Made by a program: the position numbers and the translations under genes
Notes under the pieces: model-generated
The model's input: only the letters and a program-made list of their open reading frames with translations
Told to the model about the DNA's origin: nothing
The model's database searches: none
Assembly (NCBI RefSeq): GCF_000502835.1
Contig: NZ_AYVL01000001.1
Span: 204,042-268,041 of the forward strand
From: Mesorhizobium sp. LSJC280B00
Lineage (GTDB): Bacteria; Pseudomonadota; Alphaproteobacteria; Rhizobiales; Rhizobiaceae
Length of the DNA: 64,000 nt
Direction: 5' to 3'
In this document: positions 9,021-16,180 of the stretch, piece by piece
Position numbering within the stretch: the first letter of the stretch is position 1
Layout: each line of letters starts with the position of its first letter

Positions 9021-10039
9021 CCGCCGCCGCGACACTGAAGGCAGGGATTGGCGCCGCCCTCGCGGCGCCGGTCGTGTGGCTGGCGTCGATCGTCAACGTG
9101 CCGCTGAAGTTCTGGCAGCGAGCGACGGGCACCGGCGGCATGGCCGCGTTCTTCCTCGCCCCAAACATGGCGATCTTCGGCATTTTCGTCCTGGTGCCGA
9201 TGATCATCAACTTTTTCTATTCGGCCACGTCGGGAACGGCCTACTTCCTGCAGGACCGAACCTATGTGGGGCTCGAGCAATATCAGCGCCTGCTCGATTG
9301 CGGCAACTACCTGGACACTGCCACTTGCCACGAGGATCTCTTCTGGAAGGCCGTGCACAATACCGGCCTGTTCGTCGTCGTGCAGGTGGCGCTGATGACG
9401 GTCGTGTCGATGGCGACAGCGTTGATCCTCAACCGCGAGATCGTCGGGCGCAGCTTCTGGCGCGCGGTGTTCTTCTTTCCGGTGCTGTTGTCGCCCGTCG
9501 TCACCGGCCTGATCTGGCGTTGGATCCTGCAGCGCCAGGGCCTGCTCAACCTGATCGTCCATGATCTGGGCGGCGAGCCGCACAACTGGCTGACAGACCG
9601 TTTCTGGGCTTTCACCGCCGCGGTCAGCGTTTCGGTTTGGGCACATATGGGCTTCTATACGCTGATCTTGCTTGCCGGATTGCAGGCGATCCCGCGCGAC
9701 CTTTACGAAGCGGCCGAGATGGACGGCACGAAGCCGGCGCGGGTGTTCTGGCGCATCACGCTGCCGCTGCTGATGCCGAATCTGCTTGTCGTTATCGTAC
9801 TGGCGCTGATCCGCGCTGTGCAGATCTTCGACGAAGTCTATGTGCTGACGGGTGGAGGGCCGGGAACCTCGACCCTCTATATCACGCAGTACATCTATGA
9901 GATCGGCTTCGCCTCCCTGCTGCGCAACCCGGGGCTGGCTTCGGCGGCTTCGATCCTGATGGGGTTGGTGCTGGTCGTGCTCACCTTGGTTCAGCTGCAG
10001 GTCGGACGCCGGGGTGAGCGGAAAGGAGCCCGCGAATGA
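9017..10039 (+). CDS. Sugar ABC transporter permease 1 (UgpA/MalF-type)
   Basis: A 340-residue inner-membrane protein of the binding-protein-dependent transport family. About seven hydrophobic segments are visible, including MAAFFLAPNMAIFGIFVLVP and AVFFFPVLLSPVVTGLIW. The cytoplasmic EAA loop (EAAEMDGTKPARVFWRITLP) near residue 235 contacts the ATPase. The GTG start at 9017 overlaps the stop of the binding-protein gene by four bases (GTGA). It pairs with the next permease. Confidence 0.92.
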   Translation: MTAAATLKAGIGAALAAPVVWLASIVNVPLKFWQRATGTGGMAAFFLAPNMAIFGIFVLVPMIINFFYSATSGTAYFLQDRTYVGLEQYQRLLDCGNYLDTATCHEDLFWKAVHNTGLFVVVQVALMTVVSMATALILNREIVGRSFWRAVFFFPVLLSPVVTGLIWRWILQRQGLLNLIVHDLGGEPHNWLTDRFWAFTAAVSVSVWAHMGFYTLILLAGLQAIPRDLYEAAEMDGTKPARVFWRITLPLLMPNLLVVIVLALIRAVQIFDEVYVLTGGGPGTSTLYITQYIYEIGFASLLRNPGLASAASILMGLVLVVLTLVQLQVGRRGERKGARE

Positions 10040-11088
10040 GCGGCGTGATGACATTCCTGACCCGCCGGCGCGGCGGTCGCGGCTGGCACTGGACGGATAT
10101 CGTGAGCTGGCTGTGGCTGCTCGGCGGCGTTGTCATCATGTTCGGCCCGGCCGTCTGGCTGGTGGGTTCGTCATTCAAGACGCCGGCACAGCTCGCCGAG
10201 TTCCCGCCGACCATAATGCCTTATGTCAGCCAACACGCGAGGGTCGAAGGCTACGACAAGCCGCTGACCCTCTACAGGGTGAAGTTGCCGGATGGTTCGA
10301 CCAAGGTGCTGGCCGAGGTGCGGCGCATCGGCATCGTGGCGCAAATGGTGGATCCGCAGGCGCCGAACGATATCGTGAAGGTCAACATCGCCGACCGGCA
10401 GCCGGTGCGCGAAATCGGCTTCGCGACGGAGAATTACACCGAGCCCTTCGTCCATTTCGACTTCCTGCGCTATCTGCGCAATTCGGTTTTTGTGACGGCA
10501 ATGGCAACGCTGATCACGCTGCTCACCAATTCGATGGCCGCCTTCGCCTTGTCGAAATACAAGTTCCGCGGTCGCGATCTGACGATGCTTGTGATCGTCG
10601 GTACGCTGATGGTGCCGCTGTCGGTCATCCTGGTGCCGCTCTATTCGGTGGTGGGCGCCGTCGGACTGCTCGATTCGCTGTGGGGCGTGATTTTGCCGAC
10701 CGTGGCGACGCCAACCGGCGTCTTCCTGCTGCGCCAATATATGCTGACCATCCCCGACGAGCTGCTCGATGCGGCGCGCATGGACAACGCTTCCGAATGG
10801 CAGATCTACTGGCGCATCGTATTGCCGCTTGCAGCACCGGCGCTCGCCGTGCTGGCGATCTTCTCGGTCGTCTGGCGCTGGAACGACTTTCTGTGGCCGC
10901 TGGTGGTGCTGTCGCGCAAGGAACTCTACACACTCCAGGTCGGCCTCAACACCTATGCCGGCCAGCTAAACGTGCAGTGGCACTACATCCTGGCGATGAC
11001 CGTGGTGACGATGATCCCCGTCGTCCTCGTCTTCGTCTTCCTGCAGCGTTACATCACTTCCGGCATTGCCGGCACCGGGCTGAAGTGA
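10036..11088 (+). CDS. Sugar ABC transporter permease 2 (UgpE/MalG-type) with enlarged periplasmic loop
   Basis: A 350-residue permease partner. The core is typical: FVTAMATLITLLTNSMAAFA and later membrane segments, and an EAA-like loop (LLDAARMDNASEWQIYWRIV) near residue 245. Between the first membrane helix (about residues 20-45) and the second (about 155) there is an insertion of roughly 90 hydrophilic residues (KTPAQLAEFPPTIMPYVSQ through NYTEPFVHFDFL), much longer than in classic MalG/UgpE loops. It probably forms a periplasmic subdomain near the docked binding protein. It overlaps the first permease by ATGA. Confidence 0.9.
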   Translation: MSGVMTFLTRRRGGRGWHWTDIVSWLWLLGGVVIMFGPAVWLVGSSFKTPAQLAEFPPTIMPYVSQHARVEGYDKPLTLYRVKLPDGSTKVLAEVRRIGIVAQMVDPQAPNDIVKVNIADRQPVREIGFATENYTEPFVHFDFLRYLRNSVFVTAMATLITLLTNSMAAFALSKYKFRGRDLTMLVIVGTLMVPLSVILVPLYSVVGAVGLLDSLWGVILPTVATPTGVFLLRQYMLTIPDELLDAARMDNASEWQIYWRIVLPLAAPALAVLAIFSVVWRWNDFLWPLVVLSRKELYTLQVGLNTYAGQLNVQWHYILAMTVVTMIPVVLVFVFLQRYITSGIAGTGLK

Positions 11089-11095
11089 GGATGTC

Positions 11096-12184
11096 ATGGG
11101 ACGGATAACGCTGACCAACATCGATCGCGCTTACGGCAAGATGAAGATCTTGCACGGCATCAACCTCGACGTCGGTGACGGCGAGATGCTGGTCCTCGTC
11201 GGCCCGTCGGGTTGCGGCAAGTCCACGCTGCTGCGGTTGATTGCCGGGCTCGATCGGCCGACCGACGGCAAGGTCGAGATCGACGGGGTCGACGTCACTA
11301 ACGTTTCGGCCGCGCAACGCGGTCTGGCGATGGTGTTCCAGTCTTACGCGCTCTACCCGCACATGAGCGTGCGCCAGAACCTCGCCTTCGGGCTTGAAAA
11401 CATTCGTATGCCGAAGGCCGAGATCGACGCGCGGATCACGGAAGCGACGCGCATGCTGGAAATTGCTCCCTATCTAGACCGCCGGCCCGGTCAATTGTCG
11501 GGCGGCCAGAAGCAGCGCGTGGCGATCGGCCGTGCGGTGGTGCGCAATCCGACCGCCTTTCTGCTCGATGAACCGCTGTCCAACCTCGATGCCGAACTGC
11601 GCATCACCATGCGCGCTGAACTGGCGGGCCTGCACCGGCGGCTGGCAACCACGATGGTCTACGTCACCCATGACCAGATCGAGGCGATGACGCTGGCGGA
11701 CCGCATCGTGGTCATGCGCTCGGGGCGGATCGAACAGGTCGGCCGGCCGCTCGATCTCTACAACGCGCCGGCCAACCTGTTCGTCGCCGGCTTCATCGGC
11801 GCGCCGCGGATGAACCTGCTGCCGGTGAAGGTGCGTTCGGCAAGCGGCGCCGAGGTGCGTGTCGAAGGTCCAGGCGGGCTGTCGGCCTCGATCGCCGCCG
11901 ACGGGGTCGCGCTGAAACCGGGAGACGACGCGACGCTTGGCATCCGGCCACACGACATCCAACTTTCGAATGGCGGCAAGGGATCGGTGGAAGCGCGGGT
12001 AACGCTGGCCGAGGCGTTGGGACCGGAAACAGTTGTCCACGCCACCATTGCCGGCGACAGCAAACTTATCGCCGTTCTCAAGCAGCAGGGCGTTGAATCG
12101 CAAGGGCCGCCGATCAACCTCGCTCTGCCGCCGGAGCGCATGCATCTCTTCGATGCCGCCGGGCTGCGTGTCGCACCGCGTTAG
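11096..12184 (+). CDS. Sugar ABC transporter ATPase (MalK/UgpC-type)
   Basis: A 362-residue CUT1-type ATPase. Walker A (GPSGCGKST, residues ~37-45), Q-loop (MVFQSYALYPHM), signature (LSGGQKQRVAIGRA), Walker B (FLLDEPLSNLDAELR) and the H-loop (VTHDQIEAMTLADR) are all intact. The C-terminal ~120 residues form the OB-fold regulatory domain (TLGIRPHDIQLS). It energises the two permeases encoded just upstream and ends the operon. ATPases of this class are sometimes shared between transporters. Confidence 0.94.
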   Translation: MGRITLTNIDRAYGKMKILHGINLDVGDGEMLVLVGPSGCGKSTLLRLIAGLDRPTDGKVEIDGVDVTNVSAAQRGLAMVFQSYALYPHMSVRQNLAFGLENIRMPKAEIDARITEATRMLEIAPYLDRRPGQLSGGQKQRVAIGRAVVRNPTAFLLDEPLSNLDAELRITMRAELAGLHRRLATTMVYVTHDQIEAMTLADRIVVMRSGRIEQVGRPLDLYNAPANLFVAGFIGAPRMNLLPVKVRSASGAEVRVEGPGGLSASIAADGVALKPGDDATLGIRPHDIQLSNGGKGSVEARVTLAEALGPETVVHATIAGDSKLIAVLKQQGVESQGPPINLALPPERMHLFDAAGLRVAPR

Positions 12185-12504
12185 CCGGCGGCAAGATAGT
12201 GGGTTGCTTTTCATGAACCCTCGCAACTGCGCACAGCGAATGCGTGTTGCGCTTGTCAAAATAGGTGAACGTTAAGACAACCGAACTCTTCAAGAGGGCG
12301 CTCTCTGCGATCATTGCTGCCACAGGATGATCCGGAAACACTTCAAAGTGGATTTTCTCGTGGGCGGTCTTCGGCACTACGGAGATCCGCGCCGGCACGT
12401 TCGCGCGCCTGAATCCGGCTGACTGATAATACGACCTGTGCTGAGGTTCAGTACGAACTACCGATCAGGTTCTGTTGTCCGGCTTCGTCATCCAAAGGAC
12501 CGGG
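12185..12504. other. intergenic, no gene recognised
   Basis: About 320 bases after the uronide operon. I see no conserved domain in any frame and no clear terminator with a T-run. It separates the sugar operon from the signalling island. Confidence 0.5.
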
Positions 12505-12669
12505 ATGCGCCTGATCACGCTTGCGCCATTTGGCATTCTGCTCTTCGCAGGCGCGATGTGGCTGCTGTCTGCTTCGACGAGCGGTAGCGTCTTACCTGTC
12601 CGGCTCGTATTCCCAGTGATATGTGTTGATGCATCGATCCGCGTCGCTCCTCGCGCGAGGCCATCGTAA
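12505..12669 (+). CDS. possible 54-residue membrane peptide
   Basis: A short reading frame starting MRLITLAPFGILLFAGAMWL, with one hydrophobic segment of about 22 residues and an AAAGGA ribosome-binding site six bases before the ATG. The C-terminal half is unremarkable. It has no recognised family and could be chance. It lies upstream of the histidine kinase leader. Confidence 0.22.
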   Translation: MRLITLAPFGILLFAGAMWLLSASTSGSVLPVRLVFPVICVDASIRVAPRARPS

Positions 12670-12696
12670 GGGCCCCCGTAGCGGCGATATCTCCGC

Positions 12697-12839
12697 GCAA
12701 TGCATGGATTTCCATGAGATGCAGCCGAGGCATGGCGGAACTAGATTTAGGCGGTGAGTTCGCCTGTCCAGATATTGAAAACAAGTGCTATATCAAGCGC
12801 TGACCGTCCCCAGGCTTTTTTGTCCGACAGGAGAAGCCA
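12697..12839 (+). repeat. leader copy A, duplicated upstream of both multi-PAS kinases
   Basis: This leader aligns with 16032-16180. The first 22 bases are identical in the two copies, followed by weaker matches (CAAGTGCTA, AAGCGC, TTTGTCCG.CAGG) and then the homologous kinase starts. It points to duplication of promoter plus gene. The shared core contains the CATGG-ATTT-CCATG inverted repeat. Confidence 0.6.
12703..12716. promoter_or_regulatory. conserved inverted repeat CATGG-ATTT-CCATG, copy A
   Basis: A perfect 5-bp inverted repeat with a 4-base spacer in the conserved core of the duplicated kinase leader. Its preservation while flanking bases diverged suggests function as an operator or RNA hairpin. 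The role is inferred. Confidence 0.4.
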
Positions 12840-15800
12840 ATGACAGCAGCGTCCAACTCACTTGGCGAAATCGACCCCGAAGCAACGCTTGCGCTGCAAA
12901 TCATCGAGAGCATGCCCGGCCACGCGTGGGCAGCCGATGCCGCCGGAAGATTCACCTATGTCAGCCCAAACACCCTGGCGTTCCTCGGCAACACGCATGA
13001 GGGTCTCAACACTTCCGAAGACGACGATGAGTTCGGCTGGCGTCGAGCCGTCCATCCCGACGATTATGATCCTGTAGCCGCCAGATGGCGGCATTGCCTC
13101 GAAACCGGCGATCCCTATGATACCGAGCATCGCCTGCGGCGCGCCGATGGCGTCTATCGCTGGTTTCGAAGCTCAGGACGACCTTTTCGCGATAGCCAGG
13201 GGCGCATCATTCAATGGTACGGCACGACAATAGACATTGAGGACCAGAAGCGGGCCGAGTCAGCATTGCGCGACCGGGAGCGGGAACTCTCGCAACTCGT
13301 GGACATGGTCCCGAGTCACATCTGGCGGCTCGATCCCGACGGCGAGCCGATCTTCTTCAATGGGCGCATGGTCGACTTTCTCGGCCTCGACGTAGCGGAT
13401 CTGGACCGACCGGGCATGAGCCGGCTGGCGGTGATGATACAGGCCGCCGTTCATCCGGACGACGCGGCAGCATTCGGCGATGCACTCCGTGGTTGCTTCG
13501 CTACCGGTGCGAGCTTCGCGATGCGCTATCGCCTGCGCCGTGCCGATGGCGTCTATCGCTGGATGTCGAGCCGGGCGGAGCCGATGCGCGATGACGCCGG
13601 CCGCATCGTCCAGTGGTACGGCCTCTGTCACGACATAGACGATCAGATGCACGCCGAAGCGGCGTTGCGGCAGAGCGAGCAGCAACTTCAGCACATGATC
13701 GACGCGGTGCCGGTCCGCATCTGGAGTGTGATGCCGACCGGCGGGCCGGTCTACTTCAACAAGCGATACCAGGACCATTTCCGCTCCGTTATCGCGAACT
13801 TTGATGTGCTCGGCGAGCCGGGCATCGAAACGTTGCTGCACGAGGTGATTCATCCCGAAGATGCGCCCGAGGTGCAGCGCACGTTGTTGACCTGTTTCGA
13901 AACTGGCGGCGGCTCCGCGATGCGGTTTCGCTGGCGCGAAAAAGACGGCACCTATCGCTGGGCAGAGTGCAGGGTCGAGCCGCGGCGCGATGACGACGGA
14001 ACGGTCGTGCAGTGGTACGGGGTTTCTCTCGACATCGACGATGAGGTGCGCGCGCAGGCCGCGTTGCGCAAAAGTGAGCGGCGCCTTCAGCAGCTGATCG
14101 ACACCGTGCCCGCTTTGATCTGGAGTACGACACGGGAAGGGACGCCTTCCTACGTCAACAAACGGTTCACCGATGTAACCGGGGCCACGCTCCACGACAT
14201 CACCGCCCCGGACGGGTCGCCGTCGCTGAGCGTGATCCACCCAGACGATATCGACACCGCACGGCAGGCGATCCGCCATTCATTCGCAACGGGCGTGCCT
14301 TACGTTCAGAGATATCGCCAGAGGCGGGCCGACAGCGGCTATCGCTGGACCGAGACTCGCGCCGAGCCGCTGCGCGACGAAGATGGCAGCATTCTCCAAT
14401 GGTACGGCGTGAGCGTCGACATCCATGACCTGGTGACCACGCAAGCCGCGTTGCACGACCGGGAACGAGAGCTCTCGCAGCTCGTCAACATGGTTCCGAG
14501 CTACCTCTGGCGGCTGTCTCCCAACGGTGAGCCGACCTTCTTCAACAAGCGCCTGATAGATTTTCTCGGCCTGGACATAGCGGACGCGGAAAAGCCGGAC
14601 ACGAGCCTGCTGGCGGCCTTCATTGCCACCGTCGTCCATCCCGACGATGCAGCCAGCCTGAAGGAAGCACTCGACAGCTGCTTTGCCACCGGCGAGCGCT
14701 TCTTCATGAAGTATCGCCTGCGCCGTGCCGATGGCGTTTATCGTTGGATGGAGGGCCGCGCGGAGCCGCTGCGGGACCAGGGTGGACGCATCGTCCAATG
14801 GTACGGCCTTACGCACGACATCGACGATCAGCTGCGCGTCGAAGAGGCGCTGCGCGAGAGAGAACGCGCTCTCTGGCAGCTCGTTGAAACGCTGCCGGCA
14901 ATGATCGATTGCGCCGCGCCGGATGGCGAACCGATATATCGCAGCCAGCAGCTCCGCGAATTCCTCGGATACAATCTTGAGGAATTGGACGAAGCGGGAA
15001 AGTCCCGGCTGGCTGGCACACTCGACGCCGGTGTTCATCCCGACGACCTGACAGGTGTCAAAGAGAGATATGCCCATTGCCTGTCCACAGGCGAGCCGTA
15101 TGCGCGACGGCACCGTCTGCGGCGCTTCGATGGTGAATATCGCTGGGTCGAGACGCGCGCCGCGCCGATGCGCAACGCTGAAGGCGCCATAGTGCAGTGG
15201 AACGTTATCTGCCTCGACATCGAAAATGAGGTGCGGACACAAGAGGAGCTTCGGCTGGCACAAGAGAGACTTGCGCGTGCGAGCCAGGCGGCGAGCCTTG
15301 CCGAACTCTCCGCATCCATCGCTCATGAGGTGAACCAGCCGCTGGCCGCCATCGTAGCCAACTCCAACGCATGCCACCGTTGGCTGTCCGCCGAGCCCCC
15401 GAACGTCGAGCGCGCGAAGATCACGGCCGAGCGTATCATCCGCGATGCCAACTCGGCGGCGGATGTCGTCAGCCGCATCCGTGCCTTGTTCAGACCTTCG
15501 CTTGAAATGAGAACCAGCACACCGATCCCCAGCGTCGTTGCCGAAGCACGTGACCTTATGGCCGAGGAAGCCATGCGGCGTCGCGTTCGCATGGACATCG
15601 ACGTCGAAAGCAACCTTCCGCTGGTTGCGTTCGATCGCGTCCAGATTCAGCAGGTCCTGGTCAACCTCATTCGCAACGGCATGGAGGCGATGGACAACAC
15701 GGCGGGCGACAAGGTTCTCGGAATGCGCGTGCGCCGGATAGAGGACACGATCCAGACCGAGGTCCGCGACCGAGGCCCGGGTATCGAACGTCCCGACAAG

Positions 15801-15968
15801 ATATTCGAGCCGTTCTTTACAACGAAAGGGAACGGAATGGGCATGGGGCTCGCGATCTCCCGTTCGATCATCGAGTCTCACGGCGGACGCCTTTGGGCGG
15901 AGAATAGCGTGCCGCGTGGGGCGACATTCATCTTCACCCTCCCGGTTGAAGCGAAAGCTGCGCAATAA
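12840..15968 (+). CDS. Soluble hybrid-length sensor histidine kinase with six PAS/PAC domains
   Basis: A 1042-residue cytoplasmic kinase. Six tandem PAS_3-type units each end with a PAC-like (I/V)(V/L/I)QW(Y)G...DI signature; the sixth is degenerate (IVQWNVICLDI). They are followed by HisKA (H829 in SASIAHEVNQPLAAIVANS) and HATPase_c with N box (VLVNLIRNGMEAMDN), G1 (DRGPGIERPDKIFEPFFTTK) and G2 (GMGMGLAISRSIIESHGG). No membrane segment and no receiver domain are visible. Units 2 and 5, and 3 with unit 3 of the next kinase, are close copies, so internal duplication is evident. It is followed by a paralogous kinase and three response regulators. The signal is unknown; no haem-His motif of FixL type was identified. 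Confidence 0.9.
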   Translation: MTAASNSLGEIDPEATLALQIIESMPGHAWAADAAGRFTYVSPNTLAFLGNTHEGLNTSEDDDEFGWRRAVHPDDYDPVAARWRHCLETGDPYDTEHRLRRADGVYRWFRSSGRPFRDSQGRIIQWYGTTIDIEDQKRAESALRDRERELSQLVDMVPSHIWRLDPDGEPIFFNGRMVDFLGLDVADLDRPGMSRLAVMIQAAVHPDDAAAFGDALRGCFATGASFAMRYRLRRADGVYRWMSSRAEPMRDDAGRIVQWYGLCHDIDDQMHAEAALRQSEQQLQHMIDAVPVRIWSVMPTGGPVYFNKRYQDHFRSVIANFDVLGEPGIETLLHEVIHPEDAPEVQRTLLTCFETGGGSAMRFRWREKDGTYRWAECRVEPRRDDDGTVVQWYGVSLDIDDEVRAQAALRKSERRLQQLIDTVPALIWSTTREGTPSYVNKRFTDVTGATLHDITAPDGSPSLSVIHPDDIDTARQAIRHSFATGVPYVQRYRQRRADSGYRWTETRAEPLRDEDGSILQWYGVSVDIHDLVTTQAALHDRERELSQLVNMVPSYLWRLSPNGEPTFFNKRLIDFLGLDIADAEKPDTSLLAAFIATVVHPDDAASLKEALDSCFATGERFFMKYRLRRADGVYRWMEGRAEPLRDQGGRIVQWYGLTHDIDDQLRVEEALRERERALWQLVETLPAMIDCAAPDGEPIYRSQQLREFLGYNLEELDEAGKSRLAGTLDAGVHPDDLTGVKERYAHCLSTGEPYARRHRLRRFDGEYRWVETRAAPMRNAEGAIVQWNVICLDIENEVRTQEELRLAQERLARASQAASLAELSASIAHEVNQPLAAIVANSNACHRWLSAEPPNVERAKITAERIIRDANSAADVVSRIRALFRPSLEMRTSTPIPSVVAEARDLMAEEAMRRRVRMDIDVESNLPLVAFDRVQIQQVLVNLIRNGMEAMDNTAGDKVLGMRVRRIEDTIQTEVRDRGPGIERPDKIFEPFFTTKGNGMGMGLAISRSIIESHGGRLWAENSVPRGATFIFTLPVEAKAAQ

Positions 15969-16031
15969 CTGGCGGCGCTCAGTAAGCGCTTGGTTTTTTC
16001 GGCTCTCGGTGAAGGGGCGCCGCCGCCCCGT

Positions 16032-16180
16032 GCAATGCATGGATTTCCATGAGGTGCGGTTGGGGCGTGGCGGGATTAGGGTGGCTACGTGAGTCCGTCA
16101 GCCCAGTCCAGCTATCAAGAGCAAGTGCTACACGAAGCGCCGACAATCTCCAGAGTTTGTTTGTCCGTCAGGGGCACCCG
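16032..16180 (+). repeat. leader copy B, duplicated upstream of both multi-PAS kinases
   Basis: Second copy of the leader described at 12697-12839, lying between the two kinase genes. The identical core is at 16032-16053. Its presence here suggests that the second kinase has its own regulated promoter rather than relying only on read-through. Confidence 0.6.
16038..16051. promoter_or_regulatory. conserved inverted repeat CATGG-ATTT-CCATG, copy B
   Basis: Same inverted repeat as at 12703-12716, here 130 bases before the second kinase start. The distance to the ATG is similar in both leaders (about 124 and 130 bases), which supports a conserved regulatory role. Confidence 0.4.

Noticed and set aside
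9017..12184. Naming the sugar transporter ugpAEC
   Set aside because: The ATPase and permeases are of that class, but the operon context is uronide, not glycerol-3-phosphate, so the symbols would mislead.
14280..16040. 586-codon reverse-strand frame inside the six-PAS kinase
   Set aside because: It is the complement of repeated PAS units; its apparent repeats only mirror the kinase.
16049..16180. In-frame N-terminal extension of the MASE1 kinase
   Set aside because: It would translate the conserved non-coding leader; the paralogue starts at the position equivalent to 16181.
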